DNA of 64,000 nt from Halichoerus grypus (lineage: Eukaryota > Chordata > Mammalia > Carnivora > Phocidae): positions 40,496,603 to 40,560,602 of the forward strand of contig NC_135715.1 in NCBI RefSeq assembly GCF_964656455.1, written 5' to 3'. A model generated the notes under the pieces. That model had not been told where the DNA came from. It saw nothing but the letters and a program-made list of their open reading frames with translations, and ran no database searches. A program made the translations under genes and the position numbers. Each line of letters begins with the position of its first letter. Positions within the stretch are counted from its first letter, which is position 1. This document shows positions 46,605 through 59,276 of this stretch, piece by piece.

Positions 46605-46699
46605 TTAACAAGTACTCTTCTTATTGATGGCAACTAAATGGTACTTGTAGCATTTTTATCCTACAGTAAATTCCATCTAAGGAAAACTATTTCTCTACT

Positions 46700-47592
46700 T
46701 GTAATACTTCTGACACCAAATGCGTGGGTTTTCAAAAACAAGTAATTTTCCATTTCTCTGCAGATATCAACTGGGGTCCAGCAATTCAATTCAATACTGG
46801 CACTATCCAACTGGAGTTAGCATCAGACCCCACAGGTTAAGGACTCAGTCCCACAAGATTACCCCTAACTTCAGACAGCAATTGCAAGTCTAGGCCTCCC
46901 ATACTTCTTACCAGGCAGCTATAAACCCCACAACCCACTCCTCGGTTTCCATATTTTTTTTACAATGGCTCACAGAACTCAGGAAACCACTTTACTTACA
47001 TTTACTGGATAAAGGATGCAACTTAGGAATGGCCAAATGGAAAAGATCCGTAGGGCAAGATACGGGGCTGGTTACAGAGCTTCCATGCCTTCTCTGGGCA
47101 TGGCATCTTCCAGCACCTTGATGTGTTCACCAACCTTGAAGCTCTCTAAACCCCTATGTTTAGGGATGTTATGGAGACTTCCTCACATAGACATGATCAA
47201 ATATTAATTTAATCTCTAGCTTTCTCCTGTCCCTGAAGGATGAAGGTGGGCTGAAAGAAAATTCTAAGCTTTTAATCATAGCTTGGTCATTCTGGTGATT
47301 GGTTCCCATTCTGAAGCTATTCAGGAGACAACCAAAAATCTTTTCATTATAATAAAAAACACTCCTACACCCAGGAAACCCCAAGGGATTTAAGGGCTTT
47401 GTTTAAGATGCTCCGACTACTCTTATCACTCACGAAATTAGAAGGATTTTAGGAGCTCTGTGAGAAACCAGAGTCAAAAAATAAATATTAGAATAAAAGA
47501 AATTCTTAATACCCTATCACTCAGGAAATTACAAGATCTTCTAAAGGAGGTTTCTATCAGAAACCAGAGACAGAGACTAAATATGTATTTCT
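46700..47592 (-). repeat. old mammalian interspersed repeat, copy 2 (inverted)
   Basis: Reversed landmarks of the 13216-14060 element: TACTTCTGACACCAAATGCG, GCATCAGACCCCACAGGTTA, ATGGCTCACAGAACTCAGG, GGAATGGCCAAATGGAAAAG, TTCACCAACCTTGAAGCTCT and CTTTTAATCATAGCTTGGTC. The right end is again duplicated (units at about 47430-47512 and 47513-47592). Open frames of 63-71 codons inside are chance. Confidence 0.75.
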
Positions 47593-47657
47593 TTTTATGT
47601 CATACTATCCATCACTATACTTTTCAAAGTGAATTGTCTTACATGTAAATAAATATC

Positions 47658-47898
47658 TTTTTTATTTTTTATTATGTTAGTCCACCATACAGTACATCAT
47701 TAGTTTTTGATGTAGTGTTCCATGATTCATTGTTTGTGTATAACACCCAGTGCTCCATGCAATATGTGCCCTCCTTAATATCCATCACCGGGCTAACCTA
47801 TCCCCCACCCCCTCCCCTCTAAAACCCTCAGTTTGCTTCTCAGAGTCCATAGTCTCTCATGGTTCGTCTCCCCCTCCGATTTACCCCCTTCCTTCTCC
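47658..47898 (-). mobile_element. 5'-truncated L1 3' UTR, minus strand
   Basis: ATTATGTTAGTCCACCATAC, then AGTACATCATTAGTTTTTGA, AACACCCAGTGCTCCATGCA, ACCCTCAGTTTGCTTCTCAG and CTCATGGTTCGTCTCCCCCT: the reversed L1 3' UTR. The 80-codon frame at 47750 is its shadow. Confidence 0.92.
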
Positions 47899-47944
47899 TA
47901 ATGTCTTTAATGTTGTCTGTCATTTGTGTTGCTCCTCTAAGTTG

Positions 47945-50262
47945 GCTATGAAAACTAGAAAAAGTAGATCAAACTACACCCAAAGCTATTGAAAGGAAGA
48001 AAAAAAAGTCCATGAAATAAAAGTTGGTTCTTTGAAAAGACCGACAAAATTGGTAAATACTTAGCTAGCTTAACTATGAAAAAAAAAAAAAAGTATTTGA
48101 ATTAGTAGAATCAGAAATCAAAGTGGGGACAATACCTACTAAATCACAGAAATAAAAAATATTATAATAGAGAACTATGAACAATGGTATGCCAACAAAT
48201 TGGATAATATAGATGAAATGGACAAATTCCTAGAAACACACAATACAGAATCATAAACAGAAAATTTGAACAGATTTATCATTAGTAAGGACACTGAATC
48301 AAAAATCCAAACAAACTTCTAACCAAGAATCAGAGGGATCAGATGGCTTCACTCCCGAGTTCTACTGAACATTTAACTAACACCAATTCTTAGATCACTT
48401 TTACAAAAATAGAACAGCCCATCCTACAATTTATATGGAATTTCAGAGGATCCCAAATAGCAAAAACAATTGTGAAGGATGATCAAGTAGAAGATCTCAC
48501 ACTTTCTGATTTTAAAGTTCTTACAAAACTATAGTAATCAAAATAATGTGGTACTGGCATAAAAACAGACATATAAAAATAGAATAGAATAGACAGCCCA
48601 GATGTAAACCCTAACATATATAACCAAGTGATTTTCAACAAGAGTGCTAAGACCATTTAATGGGGAAAAGACAGTCCTTTCAACAACTGATGCTGGGAAA
48701 CCTGGATATCCACATGCAAAAAAATGAAGTTGGAACCTCACTTTCACCACATACAAAAATTAACTAAAAATGGATCATAAACCTAAAAACTTAAAAGCTA
48801 AAACTTTAAAAGTCTTAAATGAAAATACAGGAATAATGTCTCGGGACATTTTATTTGGCAATGATTTCTTAGATATGACATAAAAAAACAGAGAAAAGAA
48901 AATATAGCTAAATTATATTTTTTTAAATTAGAAACTTCTGTGCATCAAATAACACTATCAAGAAAATGAAACGCAACAACAGAAGAGCAGAAAGTAATAA
49001 AAATCACATATCTGATAAGGTATTAATTGCACATTTATTATATATTACAGAATTCCTATACTCAAAAACCACTAAAAATCAAACAATCCAATTAAAAAAT
49101 GGGAAAAGAACTTGAACAGACACTTATTTAAAACAATATACAAATAGAAAGAACATGAAAAGATGCTCAACATCACGTGTCATTTGGAAAACACAAATCA
49201 AAACCACAATAAATATGAAGCCAAACCTATCAAATTGGTTACTTTAAAAATAATAATAGGAATAAAAAAATAATGATAAAAGAAAATGTATTTAAAACAT
49301 TTAAAATACTATTTAAAAATAAATAATAATTATAAAAATAATAATAGAAAAGATATATATATTTATATTTTATTTATTTGACAGAGAGAGACACAGCGAG
49401 AGAGGGAACACAAGCAGGGGGAGTGGGAGAGGGAGAAGCAGGCTTCCCGCCGAGCAGGGAGCCCGATGCGGGGCTCGATCCCAGGACCTGGAATCATGAC
49501 CCGAGCCGAAGGCAGACGCTTAACAACTGAGCCACCCAGGCGCCCCAAGATATATATTTTTTAAAAGTGTTGGTGAGGATGTGGGGAAATAGCAACCCTC
49601 ATGCACTGCTGGTGGGAATGTAAAATGGTTCAGCCTCTGTGGAAAACAGTATGGTGGTTACTCAAAAAAACCATTTACTAGAATTACCACATGATCTAGA
49701 ATTCCACTTATGAGCATATACCCAAGAGAACTGAAAGCAGGAATTGAATGCATATTTGTTTATCAACGTTTATAGGAGCGTTATTCACAATATCCAAAAG
49801 GTGGAACAACCTAAATGTCCATCAATAAACGAATGGGTAAACAAAATGTACTCTATACATACAACAGAATACCTTAAAAGGGAATAAAATTCAGACACAT
49901 CCTATAGCATGAATAAACCTTGAGAATATGCTAAGTGAAATAAGGCAGACATAAAAGAACAAATATTGTATGATTCCACTGATATGATTACTTAGAATAG
50001 TCAAATTCATAAAGATAGGAATTAGAATAGTAGTTATCACTTATTAGAAGTGGGGGAAAGAAGTAATGGGGATTTATTTTTTAATGGGTACAAAGTTTCG
50101 GTTTGAAATGATGAAAAAGTTGTAAAGATGGATAGTGTTGATGGTTGCAAACCAATGTGAATGTACTTAATGTACTGAATTACACACTTAAAAATGGTTA
50201 AAATGGTAACTTTCATTATGCATATCTTTCTACTATGTTTTAAAAAGTAAAGAAAAAGAGTT
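47945..50262 (+). pseudogene. old L1 (L1M-type) ORF2 and 3' end, interrupted by SINE
   Basis: Starts in ORF2 (KTRKSRSNYTQSY; then GTTGGTTCTTTGAAAAGACC) and contains CCAACAAATTGGATAATATA, GAGTTCTACTGAACATTTAA, TATGGAATTTCAGAGGATCC, CAACTGATGCTGGGAAACCT, GAACATGAAAAGATGCTCAA and, after the SINE at 49365-49546, GTTGGTGAGGATGTGGGGAA and GTCCATCAATAAACGAATGG. The 3' UTR runs from about 49980 to 50262. An internal gap sits near 48400, where RT sequence is missing. Many stops. The 72-codon antisense frame at 48538 is noise. Confidence 0.85.
49365..49546 (-). repeat. CAN SINE, young type, inserted in the L1
   Basis: TATTTTATTTATTTGACAGA tail side, CAGCGAGAGAGGGAACACAA body and CACCCAGGCGCCCC head. 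Target-site duplication about AAGATATATATATTT at 49350 and AAGATATATATTTTT at 49547. It interrupts the L1, so it is younger. Confidence 0.95.
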
Positions 50263-50264
50263 TC

Positions 50265-53200
50265 TCAGACAAACAAAAATTGAATTTATTGCCAATGGAT
50301 CTGCTTTCCAAGAAATGTTAAAAGAAGTTCTTCAGAGAGAAGGAATATTACATAAGTCAGAAATGTGGTCTACATAAAAAAAGGAAAAGCATTAGAAAAT
50401 AAATAAAGGTGAAATAAAACCTTTTAATTCTCTTATTCTTAATTTCTCTAACAGATAACAGTTTGTTCAAAATAATAACAACGTGTTTGTTGATGGTAGC
50501 TTATGGGGATAAGTAAAATGAATGACAGCAATGTGTAAGGGATAAAAGGGAGGAAAAGGAAATGCTCTGTTATGAGGTATTTACATTACCAGTAAAGTGG
50601 TAGTATTATTTGAAAATAGATTTAGATTTCATGTAAAAGTATATTGTAAACTCTAACATAACACAAATTTTAAGAAGAAATTTAATTACAGTTGATATAC
50701 TAAGAGAAAAATTAATCATATAAAATGCTCAATTAAACTAGAAAAAGCAGGGGTGCCTGGGTGGCCCAGTCAGTTAAGTGTCAGACTCTTGATCTCAGCT
50801 CAGGTCTTGATCTCACATCGTGACTTTGAGCCCCATATTGGGCTCTGTGCTGGGTGTGGAGCCTACTTAAAAAGAAAAAGAAAGAAAACAAAAATAAAGC
50901 CAGAAAAGATAGAAAAAAGTATTAAAGAAAAAAAGAGCAAACAAACACAAACAAACAAACACAAAAAAACACAGGATAAGGGCAATAAATAGAAAACAAT
51001 TACAAATATGGTATATTTTAAACAAATGATACCAATAATCATTTTCAATGTGGTCTAAATGAACCAATTCAAAGATAGGGACTATAAGAGGGACAGGAAA
51101 AAAAAAAAGGTTCTACAATTATGTTGTTACAAGAAACCCACTTTATATATAAAGACATAGATTATTAGTAAAGAAATGGAGAAAAATATACCATGCAAAC
51201 ACAAATGAAATGAAAGTTGGAATACTCATAATAATTCCAGACAAATAGATTTCAGAACAAGGACATTCTAAGGGATAAAAGGAGTATTACATGATGATAT
51301 AGGAGTAAATTATCAAAAAAATAAAAGACATAACAATCCTTAATATGTATATGCCTAATAACAGATCATCAAAATATTTGAGGCAAAAACTGAAAGAACT
51401 TCAATGAGGAATTGACAAATACTCTTTCAAAACTGGATATTTCAATACCCTTCTATCTGAAACTGACAGATCTAGCAGGCAAGAAATCAGTAAGGATATT
51501 GTTGAACTAAGAGAACCATCAATCAACTGGTTCTAATTGACATTTACAGAATACTTCTTACAACAGTAGCAGAATGGATATCTTTTCAAGCTACCATGGA
51601 ACATTTATTAAAGTAGAGTACATTATGGATCATAAAACATACCTTAACAAATTTAAAAGAATAGAAATATTTTTAGACCAAATGGAATTAAGTTAGGAAT
51701 CAATAAACAAAAAGCTTTAAAACACCCAAACACTTGGAGATTAAACCACATACTCCTAAATAACACATGGGTCAAAGAAGAAGTCTCAAGAGAAATTAAA
51801 AAAATATTTTGAACTAAATAAAAATGAAAATACAACATCAAATTTTGTGGCTCGAGCAAAAGCAGTGTTTGGTGGAAAATTTATAGCATTGAATACACAT
51901 ATAGAAAAGAAGAAAGATCTAAAATCAATGACCTATGCTTCTACCTTTGGAAACTAGAAAAAGAACAGTTTAAATCCAAAGTAACATAATAAAATATATA
52001 ATAAAAAATTGGAGCAGAAGTAAATGAAATTGGAAATAAGAAATTAGTAGGGAAAAATCAAATCAAAAGTTGGTTCCTGGAAAGAATAATCATATTCATC
52101 TAAACCTCTAACCAGACTAAGAAAAAAAAAGAGAAGATATAAGTTACTAATATCAGAAATGAAAGAGGGACCATTACTACAGACCCTGTGGACATAAATA
52201 AAAATAATGGAACATTACGAACCACTGTATACCTAGTTCTGATAATTTAGATGAAATATATTAGTTCTTTGAAAGATACAACCTACCAAAATGCATGCAA
52301 GAAGAAACAAGTACCTTGAATTGACCTATATATATATTTAAAAATTAAGTAAAAAAAATAATAAACTTCTAAAACAGAAACCACCAGGCACAGGTAGTTT
52401 CATTGGTGAATTCTACCAAACATTTACGGAAGAAATTATACCTATTTTGTATAATCTCTTCCAAAAATAGAGGAAGGGGACATACTTCTGAACTCATTTT
52501 ATGAGCATCAAGCATTACCTAAAACTAGATGCAGATATTATAAGAAAGGAAAACCACAGACATATTCTTTTTGAACACAGATACAAAAATTCTCAACAAA
52601 ATATTAGCAAATTGAATCCAACCGTGCACAGAAAGAATTATATAGCAAGATCAATTGGGATTTATCCCAGCTATGAAAGGCTGGTTTAACATTTCAAGAT
52701 TAAATGTTACTAATCACATAAATAAGCTAAAGAAGAACAATCATATGGTCATATTATTTCACATAATAAAAGCATTTAGCAAAGTCTCATTTCCATTCAT
52801 GACAAAAGCTTCAGAAAAGTAGAAAGAGAGGGAATTTCTCAACTTGATAATATCTACAAAAACTTTCCGTTAACATCATGCTCAATGGTGACATACTAGA
52901 AGCCCTACCCTAAGATCAGGAACAAGAGAAAAATGTCATTTTACACTACAAGCCATAACTAATACAATAAGACAAGAAAACAAAAGATATGATTGGCAAG
53001 CTGGAAATAAAACTGTCTTTGTTCATAGATAACACGATGATTTATGCAGAAAGTCCTTACAAAATAAAAAAAACAATAACAGGCTATCTGGAACTAATAA
53101 CCTAAGATTGCAGGGTGAAAAGTTAATATAGAAAAGGTGATTGCTTTTCTATGTATTATCACTGAACAATTGGAATTTGAATTAAAAACAAAATACCATT

Positions 53201-53775
53201 GATACTTAGAACCCCCAAAATGATACTTAAGTTTAAATCTAACAAAATATGTACAAAATCTCTGTAAGAAAAACTATAAAACTGTGATGAAAGAAATCAA
53301 AGAATATACAAATAAATGGAGAGATATTCTATGCCCACAGGTAGAAAATCTCAATATTGTTAAGATGTCAGAGTTTACCAACTTGATATATACTCCCAAT
53401 GCAATCCTAATCAAATTGCCAGCAAGTTGTATCAACAAATTCTCAAGTTCAATGGAAAGGCAAAAACCCTAGAAGAGTCAACACAATTTTGAAGAACAAA
53501 GTTGGAGAACTGAAACCTATCAACTTAAAGACTTAATATAAAACTACAGTAATCAAGACATTGTCTATTGGCTAAAGAACAGGCGAGTAGAACAATGGAA
53601 CAGAATAGAGTACAGAAATAGTCCCATAAAAATAGAGCTAACTGGTCTTTGACAAAGGAACAAAGACAACAAAATGAGGAAATGTTTCCCTCTTCAATAA
53701 ATGGTGCTGGAACAATTGGAAATCCATATGTAAATATATGGATAGATCTTTACCTTACAAAAAATTATAATGAAA
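50265..53775 (+). pseudogene. second old L1 (ORF1 end, inter-ORF, ORF2), dead
   Basis: Begins TTTCTCAGACAAACAAAAAT and TTCCAAGAAATGTTAAAAGA, the ORF1 C-terminal part, then an inter-ORF region. ORF2 follows: TACAAGAAACCCACTTTATA, AAAGTTGGAATACTCATAAT, CAATCCTTAATATGTATATG, GGTGAATTCTACCAAACATT, CAATTGGGATTTATCCCAGC, AACATCATGCTCAATGGTGA, GTTCATAGATAACACGATGA (RT FADD box region, degraded), and CAAATGGTGCTGG-type sequence up to about 53775. Numerous stops, no open stretch over 80 codons. Confidence 0.85.
50751..50875 (+). repeat. short older CAN-SINE-like element inside the old L1
   Basis: GGGTGCCTGGGTGGCCCAGT, then TGTCAGACTCTTGATCTCAG, GGTGTGGAGCCTACTTAAAA and an A/G-rich tail. Lacks the CT-rich body, like the element at 45149. 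The target-site duplication is weak (GAAAAAGCAG / GAAAAAGAAAG). Confidence 0.88.
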
Positions 53776-53794
53776 CTTGGGGATTTATATTTTA

Positions 53795-53992
53795 TTTTAT
53801 TTTTAAAGATTTTATTTATTTATTTGAGAAAGCGAGAATGAGACAGAGAGAGCATGAGAGGGGGGGAGGGTCAGAGGGAGAAGCAGACTCCCCGCCGAGC
53901 GGGGAGTCCGATGTGGGACTCGATCCTAGGACTCCAGGATCATGACCTGAGCCGAAGGCAGTCGCTTAACCAACTGAGCCACCCAGGTGCCC
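53795..53992 (-). repeat. CAN SINE, young GCGACTGCC type, minus strand
   Basis: TTTTAAAGATTTTATTTATT tail side, GGGGGGAGGGTCAGAGGGAG body and CACCCAGGTGCCC head. Target-site duplication of 16 bp with one mismatch, GGGGATTTATATTTTA at 53779 and GGGGAATTATATTTTA at 53993. The fused 98-codon frame is an artefact. Confidence 0.96.
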
Positions 53993-54008
53993 GGGGAATT
54001 ATATTTTA

Positions 54009-54540
54009 AACATTGACTGAGAACACCAGGATGAATGGCATTGTTGTCTGATTCTTACAGCTTCTTATAAAACAGTGAAAATTGGCCCCAAGGAGAAATC
54101 AACTTCTTCTAAAGTTTAAATATGCCCTGATGCTCTACTGAACTGTGGATGTAGGCAGCTGAGATCGGCAAAACTGAAGAGAAAGCAAAACTAAATTGTC
54201 CAAAGGCACATATAAAATCTTCACTTTATTTTTGTCAGTCTTTTGTCTTTTGTCCAGGCAGTATGTGTGAACATGCTAAGTTCACTGATTTAGTTTTTCT
54301 AGTTGGTTCTTACCAAACACTATTTCACAAATTTAGAAACCATATTGCATTATGGTGTTTTCTCTTCTCTAGCCAAATTATTCAGACTTTTCTCTTCCTA
54401 TAACAATAAACTCATACCCTAGAAAATATGACCTTTGGAAGGATTTTTAGAACATCAAGAAAATGAACTGAAAATATTTTAGAGGTCCAATCTCTAATAA
54501 TTTTTAGTATAATTGGCTTTTGTTTAGATTTCTTAATTTA
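54009..54540. other. unique stretch, no gene seen
   Basis: GTCTTTTGTCTTTTGTCCAG near 54257 looks like an acceptor but no donor follows. No repeat family recognised. Confidence 0.45.
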
Positions 54541-54546
54541 AAAATT

Positions 54547-54684
54547 CCCCCAACCTTAGATTTCCCAAGAGAAAATAACTGGATTTTGCCATCTTCACTA
54601 TATACTTAGATGATTCCCCAACCTTAGATTTCCCAAGAGAAAATAACTGGAATTTGCCATCTTCACTATATACTTAGATGATGT
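54547..54684 (+). repeat. 68-bp tandem duplication
   Basis: Two adjacent copies of a unit containing CCAACCTTAGATTTCCCAAG and CTATATACTTAGATGAT, offset by 68 bases. The only differences seen are GGATTTTGCC against GGAATTTGCC and one C in the C run. Confidence 0.97.
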
Positions 54685-54773
54685 TCTTTCCTTTTCCCAC
54701 TCTGGTACAAATATTATGGTTAAACTGGTTAGATATTTTAAATTTTATAGTTAGGTCTTAAAATATATGAACC

Positions 54774-54960
54774 GGGGATGCCTGGGTGGCTTAGCTGGTT
54801 AAGCATCTGCCTTCTGTTCATGTCATGATCCCACGGTCCTGGGATGGAGTCCCGCATCGGGCTCCTTGGGCAAGGAGCCTTCTTCTGTCTCTGCCTGCAT
54901 TTTCCCCTGCTTGTGCATGTGCTCTCTCTCTCTATCTGACAAATAAAATCTTTAAAAAAA
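54774..54960 (+). repeat. CAN SINE, diverged
   Basis: GGGGATGCCTGGGTGGCTTA head, GCATCTGCC, TTTCCCCTGCTTGTGCATGT body, short tail. Weak target-site duplication (ATATGAACC before, ATCTGAACC after). Confidence 0.92.
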
Positions 54961-54975
54961 TAGAAAATCTGAACC

Positions 54976-57000
54976 GTATTGCCATAGCTCTTTGTGGAAT
55001 TAATATTACTAAATTGTTCTTTTTATTGGTACTTGGATTTTCATATGAAAGTTGTGGATTCATTCATACAGCCAATAAACTTTTGGAACATTTACTAAGT
55101 CAGAAATATGGAAGGCTCTGACTACTTAAACAATAACAACAACAATAACAAAAACCCAATTTTTTTACATTGTGTTTAACTTTATTACAGAGATCATTTT
55201 ATCAGGGATATATGCTTTACAAAATATTTCAATTATGTTCTCTCCATCCAAATATTGAAAACAAAACTGAACAATTGCTTCTTTTTATCTTATTTATAAT
55301 TTGAAGTTTTATTCTTTTATTTGGCACCTAGAAAGCTCTGTGCCAAGAATAAAGCTCAACTCTTTTAACCATAATCACATGCCATATATAACTGCATATT
55401 TTTACTTGTCCTGGAGCTGTTTTTTCTCCACAGAAATTTTTCCCTTTTGAAATATTTCCCCTGGGAAATTATAACATTAAAATTATTTTCTACTTTTTTC
55501 ACAATATAGATATTATTTTGATATTTATCTTAAATCCTTTCTTGAATGAGACAGGATATAATTAATTTAGAAAAAATAAAATAAGGCAGTTAAAGGAAAA
55601 CAGCTATGTCTAGGAGTTTTGTAGATGTGTGTCAAATTATGCTTATTTTAAAATTTTTCTATTCTTGTTTTACTTGTGAACGGAATTACCAAAATTGTTT
55701 TGGAAGCCACATGGTTCTATTTCAGCCTTAACATGAATGATGACTTCTGGCGAAACTAAATATTAAATATCGTGTGGACTTTTTTAATGGTCATAGTAAG
55801 GAATAAATAAATTTCAAAAAATATATATGCAAATCTTTTAAAATGAGCTGTAAGTATTGCTACTTTGAAAAATAATAAGTGGCATTAAAATTAAGCTAAC
55901 ATATTCTTATATAACTACATTTTAAAGAGCTACTTAGAAAAATAGCCAGTTCAAGTGGTTTAAAGAAACACATGTAATTTATAACTGCTAACAATAAATA
56001 AAAAAGACATTACAAATGAAAATAAACACACATATGCACACACATTCAATGTGATTTTTTTGTTATTCACTGAAATATGTAACAAAGAAGATTATTTAAA
56101 TGATTCACATTGAAAGTAGACACATTATTGATCATACTATTTTGAGTTTGAAGATTCAAAAATCTGGTATATATGATGCTATAATTTCTGCTGTCTCTTC
56201 AGACTGAAATACTGTATTCAGATCTTCAAGTTTTCAGTGTAAAGTCAAATGAAACAGACTAAAATGGACAAATACTGCTTCTTACAGTGATTTTCAGTCA
56301 GTGAATTCTGTATTAGGCAGAAACTAGGTAGACAGATAATTAACAAATCAACAAAAAATGTGGTGAGTTTAAGCATTTCAGTTACATAACAACTAAACCC
56401 TAGAGAACTTGATTTGATCAATGCATAATCATTTCCATTCAGATGAGTCTGCCCAAATAACTGGAATGTTCATTTGTGGTCCAGTAATCTTGGTTGACTT
56501 AATGACATAAGTAGAACAACTATGAGCAACTATGCAACATCCAATTAATTTCTTGGTGATAGATTTTCAAAGAGTCAATCTAGTCAACTACATAGCACTA
56601 GATACTTTCAAATTTTCTCACGTAGTATAGAGCAGTTTATTTCAAGGAATATTTACAGCAGATATTTTGTCATATTTATATGTGAGTTCCTTGAAATCAC
56701 CTTTATATAAACTAATTTCAGGTATGTAGTGACATATTAATTATGCTTTTTTAGATATACTGACCCATATTCACATTTGCTGATGAAAATAGCAGTGGTA
56801 TGAAAACTATTTATATTGGTTGATGCAGAGGAAAGCATGGATAGTAGAAACTTCAAACTCTATGGAACAAATTTGTATAAGCTGACATTCTTATTGTATT
56901 GATAGGCAAACAGCAAAGTTTTAGCCAAACCTTTCAAAATTTAAGTAAAATATTTAGGAAGATATCAAATATTACTTTAATAACATTACATACATAGAGG
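54976..57000. other. unique AT-rich stretch, no gene seen
   Basis: Only an (AAC)n-type run at 55128-55156 stands out. No open frame of interest and no recognised repeat family. Confidence 0.5.
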
Positions 57001-57009
57001 GAGATGCCT

Positions 57010-57135
57010 ATGAAGAACTCACTACACTAGGCACTAGTGACATAAAGATATATTAAGTTACCCCTCTTAAGTAGCTTACAATCTAGTGGACTGTAGCCCT
57101 GACGTGCATTAACATGTGACAACGGGTAATGAGGT
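57010..57135 (-). repeat. possible L2 fragment, minus strand
   Basis: CACTAGGCACTAGTGACATA, then AAGTAGCTTACAATCTAGTG, matches the order of the reversed L2 terminus ('CAGGCACTGTGCTAGGCGCTGGGGATACA... GGAGCTTACATTCTAGTG'). Confidence 0.6.
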
Positions 57136-57623
57136 TAGCAATTTTTCACCAAAAGAATGTAAGTCCTTAACAAAATGGGACGTGAAAGAGAAAATATTTT
57201 TAATTTAAGGAAGAGAAGTTAAAGACTGATAAAGCTTTAAGTCCAAACCATAAAGGCAGATTGGGTAGAACAGCACACTAGGCAACCAGGATACAAAAGG
57301 ATAACACAGGAAATAGGTCTTGATGGAGAAAATGAATGAAAACTTAGATGAAGGAGTCAATTGCTGATTCAGTGGTCGGTTATAATAGAGAAAGAAGTTA
57401 CCAAAATGATTTAAGGAGACAATGGACAATAATAGCAACACGTTTCTAGCAAAGATAAATCCTGTCCCTATGAAACTATAATCGTAGTTATTAAATTATT
57501 GTTGGGATGCAATATTTTATAACTGTCTTTAAATTTACATAGTACATTACTAAGAGATACTGAAAAATTCACAAAATTTATGTTTTTGTTGTTCCCAGTC
57601 ATTTTAAGAGTAACCTTATATAT
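57136..57623. other. unique stretch, no gene seen
   Basis: A 78-codon antisense frame at 57205-57441 is leucine/serine-rich and unsupported. Confidence 0.4.
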
Positions 57624-57635
57624 AATGGTAAATTT

Positions 57636-57828
57636 TTTTTTTTAAAGATTTTATTTATTTATTTGAGAGAGAGAATGAAAGAGAGAGAGCACAAGAGTGG
57701 GGAGGGTCAGAGGGAGAAGCAGACTCCCCGCTGAGCAGGGAGCCTGATGCGGGACTCGATCCAGGGACTCCAGGATCATGACCTGAGCCGAAGGCAGTCG
57801 CTTAACCAACTGAGCCACCCAGGCGCCC
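57636..57828 (-). repeat. CAN SINE, young GCGACTGCC type, minus strand
   Basis: AAAGATTTTATTTATTTATT tail side, GTGGGGAGGGTCAGAGGGAG body and CACCCAGGCGCCC head. Target-site duplication AATGGTAAATTT at 57624-57635 and AATGATAAATTT at 57829-57840, one mismatch. Confidence 0.96.
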
Positions 57829-57840
57829 AATGATAAATTT

Positions 57841-59200
57841 ATTTACATATTGATTGATCAGTATAATATTCCTTTGCAGGATTTTTGAAGATGTAGCAAT
57901 ATTAATATTATTTTCTCTGTTAAAGAACAGGTAGAAAATATGTAAAAAAATCTACTTTTCCTTCAAAAAAAAATACATTGGGAAAAAATGTGAAATGTTA
58001 GATTGGCTTAAAATTAGAGTAGAGGTCCTATGATGATGTAAAATAATTACACTGTTGCAATTATGCTATATCTAAATTTCTTGCATTGAAAATAACAAAA
58101 TTATTTTATGCAATTTTCAATTTCAATCCTTATTTCTTCTAAATATAACCATTTTTAAATGTAAAATGACTAAATAAGTTTTATTGGAATGCACACTTTA
58201 AAGCAATTAATTACAGTTGATAAATATGACATTGAAAAGTCATTCTGTTGATATTTTGTCAAAAATCAAGACAGCCCACAATTCATAATACACTATTTTT
58301 ACTTTGATCTGCTTAAGAAAGAAAGCAAAAGAAAATAGCTTCGACTATGTTGTACAGCTTAGAAATCAATACTAATAAATCAATGTTAATAATATTGTAT
58401 GGCAAACTCTATCATATTATTCAGAAATGTGATCTAAACATGTGGTGTGTATTTCATTCTTTGTGGTAGGAAATGTAAGTGAGGTTTCTGAGACATCTCT
58501 CATTACAGGCCACTGTTTCCAGTCAATCACAACTTTTTATTTTTTTTATAGATATCATTTAGGATGAAATTTTTATGCTTAGACTTAGCCTGTGGTTGAT
58601 TTTTGTTACAGTTAGAGAACATTTTTCCAGTTGTTCCTGAGTTATTACAGAGTAGAAAAATAACCTTTTTCATTTATAAAGTTTCCAAGATGACAACTCC
58701 GATTATCTATCTCTCAATCAAAGGGGAAATACCCATCTGCACAATGCATGGACTAGAGCCCATTAGAGATATGATGTCTGTCTTCTAGAATTTTAGAGTA
58801 TAAAATTGATATTAACAGGAACAAATATACCAAGTTCCAATATATAAAGATAGTGGCATTATCATTATTTACTTCATCAAAGGCAGTTTTGTGGAAAATC
58901 TTTTTGTGGGTCTGAAATGATGATTACCCGAACAGCATACTTTTCCTGCTTCTAATCTTCCCCCATTAAGTAAAGGGCAACTTAGAAAAAATGAAAAATA
59001 TGGCAGATTTTCATTAGATTACCACAGAGCAGATAAATATGAGAAATAAGGGATGATTCTGGATTGTACATTGTATGAAAATGATACATTTTAAAACTGG
59101 AGAAATAAAACAGAAGCAAAAATATGAGATAAAAATTCCCAGTACTATGATTTTATCTTTCTATATCTAGTATGCCAACTTTATAATGTTAATTTTTCTT
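57841..59200. other. unique AT-rich stretch, no gene seen
   Basis: TTTTTGTTACAG at 58611 is an acceptor-like site followed by a 61-codon frame (58603-58788), but no donor is present. Confidence 0.45.
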
Positions 59201-59211
59201 GCTCTCTCTCT

Positions 59212-59276
59212 CTCTTTTGTTCTCCGGAGCCTAGAACATAACCTCGGTAAATAGCTGCTTCGTGAATGAATGAAAA
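59212..59276 (+). repeat. L2 3' terminal fragment
   Basis: GGAGCCTAGAACATAACCTC then GTAAATAGCTGCTTCGTGAATGAATGAA is the L2 3' terminus, about 65 bp. Confidence 0.75.

Noticed and set aside
50753..50992. 79-codon frame with lysine-rich C-terminus
   Set aside because: SINE head fused to translated A-rich sequence (KRKRKKTKIK).
58612..58788. Acceptor-like TTTTTGTTACAG followed by a 61-codon open frame
   Set aside because: No donor at the end and the frame runs into a stop; could only be a terminal exon, for which I see no polyadenylation context.
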